Below the pieces are notes generated by a model. That model worked only from the letters and a program-made list of their open reading frames with translations, did no database searches and was not told where the DNA came from. Made by a program: the position numbers and the translations under genes. From a virus, in the IMG/VR virus record IMGVR_UViG_3300030106_002871, positions 1 to 40,389 of that record: a stretch of DNA of 40,389 bases; one strand, written 5' to 3'. Below are positions 24,628-32,469 of the stretch, piece by piece. Position 1 is the first letter of the stretch; every line of letters begins with the position of its first letter.

Positions 24628-26702
24628 TTAACCTCCTCCATGTTTAACCAATTGTATCCTATTTTAAGTTCTGTGTCTAGCGGCACATTGAACTCTATTT
24701 TGTAATAATTTTTTAAAGCAGGTATTACATCTGCTGTGCCCTGTTTAAATATATTACTCATCACATCTTCTTCTCCAGGATAAACATCAGCCACTATAGA
24801 ATCGTGAACTGTATTTACAAGTAAACTTTTTACTCCTTTTTCTTTCATAAGTTTGTATATATTTATACAAGCTATAGGTACAATATCTGCTGTTGCAAAA
24901 CCTTGTACAGGATAATTTTTTATTTGTGTCCCATATGTAGAACCACCCCAAGGTGTTCTTTCCGCATATGGAAAAGAATATTCTCTACCAGTAGGTAACT
25001 TAACTCTTTTAAACCTTATAGCCTCACTTTGCAAATGATCATGCCAAGTTTTTATATCTTTATATTTTTCTAAAAATTTAGTATAATATCTTTTTTCATC
25101 TTCTGTTCCAGTTACACCACCATACAAAGGTTTAAATGTATGTGCCTTTGCATCTTGCCTTGATACACCTATAATGTCTGCAGTGTACTGGTGAACATCT
25201 ATTTTATTTTTTATATCTTCCATACCTTGTTTATCTTGTGCAAGAAACACAGCAGTTCTAAATTCTAATTGTGCAAAGTCTATCTCTAATATTTTACCAT
25301 ATTTAAATCTAGATGTAACCACTTTTCTAATAGGAAAAGTTTTACCTCTTGGTTGATTTTGAAAGTTTGGATCTCTACTTGATAGTCTACCAGTTGCAGT
25401 TATCGCTTGCATAAACTTAGGATGTAAAAAACCTTTTTCGTTTGTAAAATTTTTTAATCCTTCTACAAAGGTGTTTAAGTATGTATCAACTGCATTATGT
25501 CTAACAATAGAATCTATAAAATCTTTAAACTCTCCTTCTGCCTCTGATGCTATTTTGTTTAAAGTTATTCTATCAGTTCTAAATCCTGATTCAGCTACAT
25601 CATAAACACTTCTAGGTCTTTGCCTAAATCCTGCTATCTTTGCCATAGGTGTATACATATAGCCATCACCATCACAATCAGAACACTTTGTATAATTTTT
25701 ATATGGGCTACCATCTTTTTTTATTTTTTTAATTACACCTTTACCCTTACAAGGTAGGCATTGTTCTGCCACTGTTCTGTGTATGGTTTCTGTATTATCT
25801 GCAACTAAAGTTCTAAACTGTTGTCTAGAATATTGGGGTCTTCTTTTATTTTTTCCAGTGCTTTTATCTATACCTACATTAAATATTTTAGCCCATTGTT
25901 TTTTATCTTTTGGTTTCATAGAATATATTAACCAAGACAACTGTTCAGGACTTGATAAATTTATTTTTGTATCACCCATTTGTTTGTACACAATTTTATC
26001 TATTTTTTGTTTTAAATATGCAAACTCTGCTCTATACTCTTTTTCTACATTATGCAAATCTTCTAAATTTATATTAATACCATTACGTTCCATATCAGTT
26101 AATACAACTAAAAATTCATTCATCATTTTAATGGTCATCAATAAACCCTTATTTTTAGCCATTTTTAGATCATTCATCTGAGAATCAAATAACTTTTTAG
26201 TTATCTGTACATCTATCTTACCGTACTCTTCAACAACATCTGCAGGTATGTTTTCAAATGATACACCCCTATCCATCCACTCTTTGATTGCACTATCTTT
26301 TGAACCTATTTTTCTTCTACGACAACACATTTCTAATGTTAAACTTTTTCTTATGCCACGATTAAGAATATATTCACCTAACATAGTATCATAAACTCTA
26401 CCACTATATTTAAATCCTGATTCTAATAACCACATTAAATCAAATTTAATATTGTGTCCAACTAATAAAGTTGTCATATCTAGATACTTCTGTATCTTAT
26501 GAAAACAACCCTTATCTATCCTCTCACTGTGATTAGTAAAAAAATATTCTAATTTTTCTTGTGATCCAAATCTAGTATGAGTTGGAACATCTGCATGTAA
26601 TCCTACACTAACTAATATATTATCAGGATGAAAAGGTGATGGATCATAACCACCATTGTCAGTTTTTTGCCACGATGTTTCTACGTCTACTGTTGTTATC
26701 AT
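24624..26702 (-). CDS. polA: Family A DNA polymerase with 3'-5' exonuclease and DnaJ-like zinc insertion
   Basis: 692 aa. Exonuclease: D6-x-E8 (TVDVET), N84...FD88 (GHNIKFD), and Y160...D164 (EEYGKID). Insertion at about 310-350: C315-x2-C318-x-G-x-G and C340-x2-C343-x-G-x-G, the DnaJ central-domain zinc motif (two of the usual four repeats). Polymerase: motif A D475FAQLEFR, motif B R515-x3-K519-x3-F523-x3-YG, motif C H633-D634-S635. The residue matching E. coli Phe762 is Phe523 (T7 has Tyr). A DnaJ-like piece in PolA is known from HMO-2011. Replicates the phage genome with the helicase and primase encoded upstream. Confidence 0.95.
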   Translation of the reverse strand: MITTVDVETSWQKTDNGGYDPSPFHPDNILVSVGLHADVPTHTRFGSQEKLEYFFTNHSERIDKGCFHKIQKYLDMTTLLVGHNIKFDLMWLLESGFKYSGRVYDTMLGEYILNRGIRKSLTLEMCCRRRKIGSKDSAIKEWMDRGVSFENIPADVVEEYGKIDVQITKKLFDSQMNDLKMAKNKGLLMTIKMMNEFLVVLTDMERNGININLEDLHNVEKEYRAEFAYLKQKIDKIVYKQMGDTKINLSSPEQLSWLIYSMKPKDKKQWAKIFNVGIDKSTGKNKRRPQYSRQQFRTLVADNTETIHRTVAEQCLPCKGKGVIKKIKKDGSPYKNYTKCSDCDGDGYMYTPMAKIAGFRQRPRSVYDVAESGFRTDRITLNKIASEAEGEFKDFIDSIVRHNAVDTYLNTFVEGLKNFTNEKGFLHPKFMQAITATGRLSSRDPNFQNQPRGKTFPIRKVVTSRFKYGKILEIDFAQLEFRTAVFLAQDKQGMEDIKNKIDVHQYTADIIGVSRQDAKAHTFKPLYGGVTGTEDEKRYYTKFLEKYKDIKTWHDHLQSEAIRFKRVKLPTGREYSFPYAERTPWGGSTYGTQIKNYPVQGFATADIVPIACINIYKLMKEKGVKSLLVNTVHDSIVADVYPGEEDVMSNIFKQGTADVIPALKNYYKIEFNVPLDTELKIGYNWLNMEEVK

Positions 26703-26893
26703 TTATATCTCCTAAATATTAATCTCCAAATCCAAGATCTTGTTATACTAACAAATGTAAATATTAAAGCTATATTAATACTATCTATTATTGTTGGGTA
26801 CAATTTAAATAAAGGAAAAATAAAAATTTGTATTAAAATAGCTAATATGAATCCTGAACCCACATCAATAAAACTTTCAATTAAACTCCGCAC
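26699..26893 (-). CDS. DUF7220-like small membrane protein
   Basis: 64 aa. Pattern SLIESFIDVGSGFILAILIQIFIFPLF ... INIALIFTFVSITRSWIWRLIF fits the family I know as DUF7220 (E...N.G.G...A...Q....FP ... FT.VS..RSY..RR.F). Two membrane segments, at about 11-29 and 38-54. ATGA overlap with the polymerase start. Widespread in phages with no known function. Confidence 0.65.
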   Translation of the reverse strand: MRSLIESFIDVGSGFILAILIQIFIFPLFKLYPTIIDSINIALIFTFVSITRSWIWRLIFRRYK

Positions 26894-27699
26894 ATACCCT
26901 CACATTCGTTATTAAATAAATCTAATTGATCATCTCTTTTTTTATTTTTAAAATCTACTTGGTCTAATGGTTTTAAACTTTTATGAGTAAAAATCTCTAC
27001 ATTTTCATCTTTATTTATTTTTCTAATTTTTTTATCAAATTCTACTGCATCTTTAAATTCTTCAGGATTATTTTTTTTCATGTTAGCCCATCCAGAATCA
27101 TCTCTGTAAGGGCAGCATATGCAAGCAGACTTAACTGGTAATTTTATATTTTGTTTTTTCATATAAATTAAACAATCATTTCTAGATAAATTAGAATCTA
27201 TTAAAGGGTGTTTATTTAAAATGTATTTATCTCTTGCTGGTTTCATTCTTTGTATTTCATCTGTAGATATACCTATCCATTGCTCAACATATTTATCTTT
27301 AGGGAAATGTTTTTTATAACCAATATTGCATAGCTGTCTTATCTTTTTTCTTATAGGCTGTATTTTATAATCATTAGTACACTGCCTCATAGTCATACCT
27401 TTTTTACCTGTTAAATTATTTTTTGTAAAGAATGGTGCAACTACAAATTTATTTCCAGTTGCTGCTTTTAGTGTATCTTCTTTTATATTACCTTTTGATA
27501 CAACATAAATTGGATATGGTAAAATTGATTTTAAATAATTTAAGTATGTGTAAATACCTTTAGGCTCATACCCTGTATCTGCAAAAATAGCACAATCAAC
27601 TGGTGGTAAATCACCCCTAGCTGACATAACTGCCATAGCTGAACTTTGCACACCTGCACCTAAACTTAAAACTGTTAAAATTTTTTTTCTATTAATCAT
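26881..27699 (-). CDS. PAPS reductase-like (adenine nucleotide alpha-hydrolase fold) enzyme
   Basis: 272 aa from the ATG at 27699, chosen because AAAGGAA precedes it; a GTG at 27738 would add 13 residues. SLGAGVQSS (residues 12-20) is the PP-loop, IFADTGYEPKG the second substrate motif, MRQCTNDYKIQPI and SACICCPYRDDSGW carry conserved Cys. The family activates sulfate adenylates or thiolates nucleobases. In a phage with no sulfate assimilation genes in view, a role in DNA or tRNA base/backbone modification, or in sulfur scavenging, is possible. Located between helicase and polymerase genes. Confidence 0.75.
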   Translation of the reverse strand: MINRKKILTVLSLGAGVQSSAMAVMSARGDLPPVDCAIFADTGYEPKGIYTYLNYLKSILPYPIYVVSKGNIKEDTLKAATGNKFVVAPFFTKNNLTGKKGMTMRQCTNDYKIQPIRKKIRQLCNIGYKKHFPKDKYVEQWIGISTDEIQRMKPARDKYILNKHPLIDSNLSRNDCLIYMKKQNIKLPVKSACICCPYRDDSGWANMKKNNPEEFKDAVEFDKKIRKINKDENVEIFTHKSLKPLDQVDFKNKKRDDQLDLFNNECEGMCGV

Positions 27700-27709
27700 A
27701 AGTTCCTTT

Positions 27710-27910
27710 CTACTTCTTTCCATCAGATGGTTGAACACCTAACTCTAATAGTATCTTCCAAGAAGATCTATGTTGAAATCCACAGCTATCAAATATATGA
27801 CAAGCATGTTCTGCACTTTCTGCATTAACATAAAGTGTTACATCTGTAGCTATATTATGAAATAGATAAACTGATTTACCATTTCGTCTTTGTTTTTTCT
27901 TATACTTCAT
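27710..27910 (-). CDS. Small early protein, unknown
   Basis: 66 aa. Basic start MKYKKKQRRNGKSVYLF, then TDVTLYVNAESAEHACHIFDSCGFQHRSSWKILLELG. The A-E-S-A-E-x-A-x-x-I-F pattern looks like a small alpha-beta domain. Overlaps the helicase end by 11 nt. No family. Confidence 0.5.
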   Translation of the reverse strand: MKYKKKQRRNGKSVYLFHNIATDVTLYVNAESAEHACHIFDSCGFQHRSSWKILLELGVQPSDGKK

Positions 27911-29114
27911 ATCTACTTATACTCCTTCTAATTGTACAAACAGGTTCTCCATGATACCCATTTATTTTATTTTTACTAACACATAATGTTCTTATTTTAT
28001 TTTCTGCATCTGTATTAGAGTTCCTACCTATACCAATAATTAAATCAGCCTCTGCAGCTTTACCTGTTTTAGAGTTTTCCATTTGGTCAAATGAAATACT
28101 ATTTCTATTGTGTGCATCAGCAGATGCTTGAGATATTGCAATTACTGCACACTCTCTTCTTTTAGCTATCTCTCTAACATTAGTATAAATTTGTCTTAAC
28201 TTTTCATCTGTTCTAGCATAAGTACCTTTTACATTTATTTTGTCTAACTGATCTATAACTATTATATCAGGTTTATTTTTTTCACAATGTGCATCTATAT
28301 CTTCAATAGACCAATCAACTGTATCAAACATTTTTATATTATCTTTTATTTCATTCCATACATTTTGTGCGGTATTTTTTTCTAATAATATTTCTTCTCT
28401 TGTCATGCCAGTATACGCAGATATTGCTCTTATCTGTGTTCTTATAGCAGGTTCTTCATTTATAAATGCATGAACCTTTGCACCTTGTTCTGCAAATCCT
28501 TCAGGTCCAGCACATAGACTAACCCAAAATGCAGTTTTACCTGTTTCAGGTCTTGCAAAAGCAATCATTAAATTACCACCACCAATACCGCCTACATTCT
28601 CTTTTAATACAGGTATGTTAAATTTCCATTTAGTAGTGACATCAAGTAAACTAATAACTTCATCTATGTTAGATGTTATAGCAGGCTCTTTTTCTTCATC
28701 AATATTAGTTTTGTGTTTCTCTATCATACCTGTTATTTCTGTAAAATTAGCATCTTTACCATTAAATATTTCTGTAGCCTCTACGGCTATTCTTTGTGCT
28801 AAGTCTCTATCAGATAATATTTTTAAAATATCTTTTGCTATTTCTTTACTAGGCTCTTGTATTTCTTTTATATCTTCTACTAATTCACTAAACTTTTCTT
28901 TTGCAGCACGAGTTAACGCAGGATTAAATATTGCAGTATGTAAAGAATATAACTCGTCAACTTTTATATCATCTTCATATTTTTCGTGTGCTTTTTGTAT
29001 TGTTTCGTATAAAGAACTTACATCTCCAGCAAATACAGTTGGAGATAATATACCTTTGTGTTGTGTATAAAATTTTTTATTAAGCATTAGCCTAATCATT
29101 TGCTTTTCTATCAT
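27900..29114 (-). CDS. DnaB-type replicative helicase
   Basis: 404 aa. Residues 1-110 resemble a DnaB N-terminal domain (LMLNKKFYTQHKGIL, FAGDVSSLYETIQ). RecA-like core: Walker A ARPETGKT at 187-194, Walker B IIVIDQL with D288, then VREIAKRRECAVIAISQAS. Unwinds DNA 5'-3' ahead of PolA. Primase is a separate gene just upstream, unlike the fused T7 gp4. It overlaps a small gene at its start by 23 nt. Confidence 0.9.
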   Translation of the reverse strand: MIEKQMIRLMLNKKFYTQHKGILSPTVFAGDVSSLYETIQKAHEKYEDDIKVDELYSLHTAIFNPALTRAAKEKFSELVEDIKEIQEPSKEIAKDILKILSDRDLAQRIAVEATEIFNGKDANFTEITGMIEKHKTNIDEEKEPAITSNIDEVISLLDVTTKWKFNIPVLKENVGGIGGGNLMIAFARPETGKTAFWVSLCAGPEGFAEQGAKVHAFINEEPAIRTQIRAISAYTGMTREEILLEKNTAQNVWNEIKDNIKMFDTVDWSIEDIDAHCEKNKPDIIVIDQLDKINVKGTYARTDEKLRQIYTNVREIAKRRECAVIAISQASADAHNRNSISFDQMENSKTGKAAEADLIIGIGRNSNTDAENKIRTLCVSKNKINGYHGEPVCTIRRSISRYEV

Positions 29115-29256
29115 CTAACTCCTTTAATAAAATTTGATCTATTGTTTCTGCTATTGATTGGTCTCTTTGAGTCCAGTTATTTTTATTAGCCTCCCAAAGA
29201 TCATACTTCCATTCATTCCACTTAGCTAACATTTCTTTTTTCATCTTTTCATCCAT
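29092..29256 (-). CDS. 54-aa charged protein between primase and helicase
   Basis: Frame MDEKMKKEMLAKWNEWKYDL..., with WEANKNNWTQRDQSIAETI and a final DDRKAND. AGGAG lies ahead of the ATG. It overlaps the primase stop by 8 nt and the helicase start by 23 nt, so translation is coupled. Helical, Trp-rich. May link the two enzymes, but that is only position. Confidence 0.55.
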   Translation of the reverse strand: MDEKMKKEMLAKWNEWKYDLWEANKNNWTQRDQSIAETIDQILLKELDDRKAND

Positions 29257-30043
29257 AGAAAATACTCCTTATTTCATCTGTTTTATAATATTTAAGATCG
29301 TCTTCTATAGGTTTTACTATTACATTTTCAAATCCTGATGATCTTAAATTATTTGCCATGTCATATGATTTTGCAGTTGCATCTCTGTCTAAACATATAT
29401 ATAAATTTTTATATGGTTTGATATGATTTAAGTGTGTATCTTTTAATTTAGTACCCATTATAGCAATACCTGTTAGTATATTAGATACTGCACAAGCTGA
29501 TGGACAATCTTCTACTATCACTGCGTCATCACATATGCCGCATTTAAATGGTACATCTTTATTACCATACATAAACCATTTTGGAAAATCATTTTTATTT
29601 AATGTTCTACCTACTGCACCTACAATTTTATGAGTGTCTCTATTCTTAATTAAAAACACAACTCTATTTTGTTTTACATCATATTTAAAATCTGCTCTCC
29701 CCCAAGACCAAGACTCCCAGCAATTATTATTATTTAACCAATGCATAGCTTTATCATTAGAGTAAATGGATTGAAAACTATCGGGTAGTTCAAAATCTTT
29801 ATCCTCTATGTGTAAATCTTTATTACCATGAAAAACTTTTTGAACATAATCCATATTTTTTTCTCCTTCTTTTTTTCCTTTGGCTTTACAGGTTGCGTGA
29901 AAACAATACCAACCTATTTTATTTTCAGTAGTGTCTATTGATAATGTATTTTTATTATTACAAAATGGACAATCCATTCTTGTCTGTATATCTTTTTGTA
30001 GTGATAGTCCTTGTATTACTTGTAGTTGTTGTGCGTAATTCAA
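29249..30043 (-). CDS. DnaG-type primase (zinc finger + TOPRIM)
   Basis: 264 aa. N-terminal zinc site C25-x2-C28 ... C47-x4-C52 (MDCPFCNN, WYCFHATC). TOPRIM: E178 in VIVEDCPSACAVS and D219-x-D221 in YICLDRDAT. It makes RNA primers for lagging-strand synthesis. Shorter than bacterial DnaG and without a helicase domain, so it should work with the helicase encoded next. Overlaps its upstream neighbour by 4 nt. Confidence 0.88.
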   Translation of the reverse strand: MNYAQQLQVIQGLSLQKDIQTRMDCPFCNNKNTLSIDTTENKIGWYCFHATCKAKGKKEGEKNMDYVQKVFHGNKDLHIEDKDFELPDSFQSIYSNDKAMHWLNNNNCWESWSWGRADFKYDVKQNRVVFLIKNRDTHKIVGAVGRTLNKNDFPKWFMYGNKDVPFKCGICDDAVIVEDCPSACAVSNILTGIAIMGTKLKDTHLNHIKPYKNLYICLDRDATAKSYDMANNLRSSGFENVIVKPIEDDLKYYKTDEIRSIFYG

Positions 30044-30258
30044 TCTTTTAATTCCTCATATGTCATATTGTATTTATCTTCACCTTTTGGTGTTTTATGT
30101 TGTAGAAAATCATTGCGTTCAATTTTCATTAAATTAAATTCAAGATAATCTGCTGTCTTATTTTCTATCTGTTCTATTGTTGGTTCTACTTCAAAGGGAA
30201 TAATAGCATTAGCCTCTATTCCGTATCCTGTTACTCGTACTTTGTATCTTTTCATCAT
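30040..30258 (-). CDS. Small early protein, unknown
   Basis: 72 aa from the ATG at 30258, preceded by AAGGA; an in-frame ATG at 30273 is also possible. KRYKVRVTGYGIEANAIIPFEVEPTIEQIE starts as a beta-strand domain; the rest is charged helix (LEFNLMKIERNDFLQHK). ATGA overlap with the primase. No family. Confidence 0.5.
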   Translation of the reverse strand: MMKRYKVRVTGYGIEANAIIPFEVEPTIEQIENKTADYLEFNLMKIERNDFLQHKTPKGEDKYNMTYEELKD

Positions 30259-30388
30259 TATTTTCCTTATCATAATTTTTTTTATTTGTCAAATCATATT
30301 CATGATTAGCTTCTTTAAGAGTCATATGTCGCAGTTTGTATCCCTTGTCTTTCAACTCTTTTATTTTTTTTGGACTCCAATAATACAT
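30209..30388 (-). CDS. 59-aa early protein, overlapping frame
   Basis: I start it at 30388, where AGGAGG precedes MYYWSPKKIKELKDKGYKLR; the frame is open to 30451. WSPKKIKELKDKGYKLRHMTLKEANHEYDL reads like a small helical domain. It overlaps genes on both sides by 50-74 nt, more than usual in this operon. The strong ribosome site argues that it is real. Confidence 0.45.
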   Translation of the reverse strand: MYYWSPKKIKELKDKGYKLRHMTLKEANHEYDLTNKKNYDKENNDEKIQSTSNRIRNRG

Positions 30389-30494
30389 TTTCCTCCTGTC
30401 TGTATTTAGTATACCAAGAAGTATCTCTACCTTCTTTTTTACACCAATCATAATGATGTTCCATTATTATTCTTTTACCATCGCCATAACTCAT
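30315..30494 (-). CDS. 59-aa early protein, overlapping frame
   Basis: Frame MSYGDGKRIIMEHHYDWCKK..., then EGRDTSWYTKYRQEENV. The start makes an ATGA overlap with the gene before it, the usual junction in this operon. The last 74 nt overlap the next gene in another frame, and that C-terminal part (VLLESKKNKRVERQG) looks like shadow sequence. Probably real at least to residue 35. Confidence 0.45.
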   Translation of the reverse strand: MSYGDGKRIIMEHHYDWCKKEGRDTSWYTKYRQEENVLLESKKNKRVERQGIQTATYDS

Positions 30495-30700
30495 AGTCTA
30501 CCTTTTCTTTCTTTTCTTGTTATGTATGGTAACTTTACAACTTTATCGCAATCATTTTTTTTCTTACTTGTCCAAGTTATAACTACATGATCGTCATGAT
30601 CATTAGGTTTACCACCATATTTTATTATTGCTTTTTTTAAACTTCTAGCTTCAATAATCTTTTTATCTCCACCAGTTCTTATAAATGTATACTCTCTCAT
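30491..30700 (-). CDS. Small early protein, unknown
   Basis: 69 aa. MREYTFIRTGGDKKIIEARSLKKAIIKYGGKPNDHDDHVVITW resembles a compact beta-alpha-beta fold (the A-R-S-L-K-K-A pattern), with a basic tail YITRKERKGRL. Overlaps by ATGA at both ends. No function recognised. Confidence 0.5.
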   Translation of the reverse strand: MREYTFIRTGGDKKIIEARSLKKAIIKYGGKPNDHDDHVVITWTSKKKNDCDKVVKLPYITRKERKGRL

Positions 30701-30813
30701 CTACTCACTCCGTTTGTTAATATTTGTTTTACTATTGTTGTCCAAGGATTTATATTATTCTTAGTTGCAGTGCAAGATGTAAGAAATAATAATATAATTA
30801 TTATTCTAATCAT
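30697..30813 (-). CDS. 38-aa lipoprotein
   Basis: Frame MIRIIIILLFLTSCTATKNN..., ending NGVSR. A hydrophobic signal ends in the lipobox LTSC, with Cys14 as the acylated residue; mature chain is 25 residues. ATGA overlap with the gene after it and an 8-nt overlap with the gene before it. Lipoproteins this small in phages are usually outer spanins or superinfection-exclusion proteins; being in the early operon favours the latter. Confidence 0.55.
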   Translation of the reverse strand: MIRIIIILLFLTSCTATKNNINPWTTIVKQILTNGVSR

Positions 30814-30994
30814 TTCTTTCTAACACTCCAACACATTTATCTTTACCGTTTGGAAATCCTGTTAATTCATCTAGCATTTTATGATTATCATAACCTAATT
30901 TAATGCATGCATCTTGAATATCATCAAAAGTAAATAACATATTTTTAGTTATCTGCATCATTCCTGGTCTTGTTTCTTTTGGTATTATTTTCAT
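30806..30994 (-). CDS. Small early protein, unknown
   Basis: 62 aa. Start at 30994 chosen because AGGAGGG precedes it directly after the previous stop; the frame extends to 31021. KIIPKETRPGMMQITKNMLFTFDDIQDACIKLGYDNHKMLDELTGFPNG. No membrane segment and no recognised family. Confidence 0.5.
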   Translation of the reverse strand: MKIIPKETRPGMMQITKNMLFTFDDIQDACIKLGYDNHKMLDELTGFPNGKDKCVGVLERND

Positions 30995-30995
30995 A

Positions 30996-31178
30996 TTATC
31001 CCTCCTGCTTGCTCGTATCATCTTCTATCTTTTCAATTTTAGCTCGTATTATTTTTCTTGTATTATTTTTAAAACAATTTTTGATACAAGCATATTTTAA
31101 ATCTTCTTGTAAATCTTTTACAAAAGACTCAGACGCAGTTATATCAAATGTCATATGCAATCTTATTTTTTTATTCAT
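30996..31178 (-). CDS. Small early protein, unknown
   Basis: 60 aa. MNKKIRLHMTFDITASESFVKDLQEDLKYACIKN starts with a beta-strand then a helix, and ends in a charged segment (AKIEKIEDDTSKQEG). One-base overlap with the GP88-like gene (TAATG). No family. Confidence 0.5.
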   Translation of the reverse strand: MNKKIRLHMTFDITASESFVKDLQEDLKYACIKNCFKNNTRKIIRAKIEKIEDDTSKQEG

Positions 31179-31813
31179 TAGTGCTCCTTATAGCTTACTT
31201 GTTTAATTGAACGACTCCAACAGGCACGGCAACTACCGCACTCACCATTCTGTTTTGGTGCAGGACATTCCCTACCTACTGCAGATTTATCTTTGTGTAC
31301 ACCCGATGTCCACTTCCAAAAATTAGGTGGTGGACTATCTACTTTAATTGCTGATACACGCAAACATAAATTCTTTGGTACATCTTCTTCTTTGATGTCT
31401 TTTATAAATTGATATTCTCTTGTAGCTAACCAATGCTTTATCTGTGGTGTATGCTCACACACCTCAAATATTTTCATTAAGTGGGAAAAAGATTGTATGT
31501 CTCCTGCATCAAACCACCTATGATATCTCTTTGATTTATCTAGGTTTTTGTATTTTATGGTCAGTAACATTGACATATAATCTACCCACTCATTTAGTTC
31601 TATTGCTTTTCTTCTAACTTCGTGTGCATCAAATACATTTCTAAATACATACCTACCCTTTAATGCATAGCAAGAATGACATATAGTGCCTTTTATTTTT
31701 GCCAACTTACTACCAGTCTTACAATGCTTTGCAGATATACCCCAACCAAATGCGGGCATTTTACTAGGGTTTGATAGTGTGCCTATCTTTTTTTCTATAT
31801 CTTTAACTTTCAT
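31178..31813 (-). CDS. GP88 family protein (mycobacteriophage gene product 88-like)
   Basis: 211 aa from the ATG at 31813, preceded by GGGAG (12 bases upstream another ATG is in frame). IEKKIGTLSNPSKMPAFGWGISAKHCKTGSKLAKI, then TICHSCYALKGRYVF, RWFDAGDIQSFSHLMKI, LATREYQFI and CGSCRACW. Conserved Cys groups (C-x2-C-Y-A; C-x2-C-x2-C) suggest a metal or Fe-S site. The family is widespread in phages and I know of no proven function. Confidence 0.75.
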   Translation of the reverse strand: MKVKDIEKKIGTLSNPSKMPAFGWGISAKHCKTGSKLAKIKGTICHSCYALKGRYVFRNVFDAHEVRRKAIELNEWVDYMSMLLTIKYKNLDKSKRYHRWFDAGDIQSFSHLMKIFEVCEHTPQIKHWLATREYQFIKDIKEEDVPKNLCLRVSAIKVDSPPPNFWKWTSGVHKDKSAVGRECPAPKQNGECGSCRACWSRSIKQVSYKEH

Positions 31814-31982
31814 TTTTTCTCCCATCTTTATGTGGAAAATTTTTAAGATAATCTTTATCCCAAAAATGAACCACTATTCTACCATTTCTTTTATGAAATA
31901 TATCATAATCAGTATCTATGTTAAAATTTTCTTTAAGTCTTTTTTCAACTTCAATATACTCTATTGGTCTATTTATTTTCAT
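31803..31982 (-). CDS. 59-aa early protein
   Basis: Frame MKINRPIEYIEVEKRLKENF..., with DYDIFHKRNGRIVVHFWDKDYL. ATGA overlap with the 101-aa gene at its start and 11-nt overlap with the GP88 gene at its end. It carries that gene's GGGAG site. Soluble alpha-beta; no family. Confidence 0.55.
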   Translation of the reverse strand: MKINRPIEYIEVEKRLKENFNIDTDYDIFHKRNGRIVVHFWDKDYLKNFPHKDGRKNES

Positions 31983-32284
31983 ATTTTTAACTCTAATCTT
32001 CTTATTGCAAATCTTAATTCAGTTTGATTTATCTGTCCAGTCTTATACTTTTCAGATAACTTGTCATATAATTTAACAATATGATCTTGTGTTGTACCTA
32101 AATGATCACATATTATTTCACATGCTTTAGTTCTAAACCAGTTCCTTGATTGTTGTATCTCAGCCATACTAAGATTAGTAGACTTACTTAATTCAAATGC
32201 ATCTTCCATTGTCTGTTGAATGATAGCAATTAATACTTTTTCTTCAGGTGTTCTGTCTCTTACTTGTTTTATTGCTTTGTCCAT
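31979..32284 (-). CDS. Early protein, unknown
   Basis: 101 aa, AAAGGA before the ATG. Helical. TMEDAFELSKSTNLSMAEIQQSRNWFRTKACEIICDHLG is a block I recall from pelagiphages (QxxRxWFR...CxxLG), then LYDKLSEKYKTGQINQTELRFAIRRLEL. Some resemblance to HTH-type regulators but not convincing. Overlaps the zinc-ribbon gene by 41 nt. Confidence 0.55.
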   Translation of the reverse strand: MDKAIKQVRDRTPEEKVLIAIIQQTMEDAFELSKSTNLSMAEIQQSRNWFRTKACEIICDHLGTTQDHIVKLYDKLSEKYKTGQINQTELRFAIRRLELKI

Positions 32285-32417
32285 TTAATCCTTTTGTTGA
32301 TTTGTGTAGTCCACAAGTTGCACAGTAATATTTTTTTTCAATAACTATAACTGCTTTTGATTTACAATCATAGCATATTTTAATTGATGTGTCAATTTGT
32401 ATACTGTATTTTTCCAT
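32244..32417 (-). CDS. 57-aa zinc-ribbon protein
   Basis: Frame MEKYSIQIDTSIKICYDCKS..., then YYCATCGLHKSTKG. C15-x2-C18 ... C32-x2-C35 is a zinc ribbon. The last part (NGQSNKTSKRQNT) is shadow of the next gene. A sigma70-like promoter lies inside this frame. Could bind nucleic acid or RNA polymerase; not shown. Confidence 0.55.
   Translation of the reverse strand: MEKYSIQIDTSIKICYDCKSKAVIVIEKKYYCATCGLHKSTKGLNGQSNKTSKRQNT
32367..32395 (-). promoter_or_regulatory. Candidate sigma70 promoter inside the zinc-ribbon gene
   Basis: On the minus strand TTGACA (32395-32390), 17 bp, TATGAT (32372-32367). It would start RNA near 32360, ahead of the 101-aa gene. The -35 sits in the inverted repeat AATTGA-CACA-TCAATT. 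Confidence 0.5.
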
Positions 32418-32469
32418 AAAAATATGTTATAGTATCCTGTCGTTGCAGGGGGGTTAGTATATAGTATAT

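Noticed and set aside
25783-26181. 132-aa plus-strand frame
   Set aside because: Antisense to the polymerase; hydrophobic composition arises from the AT-rich complement.
28615-29070. 151-aa plus-strand frame
   Set aside because: Antisense to the helicase gene.
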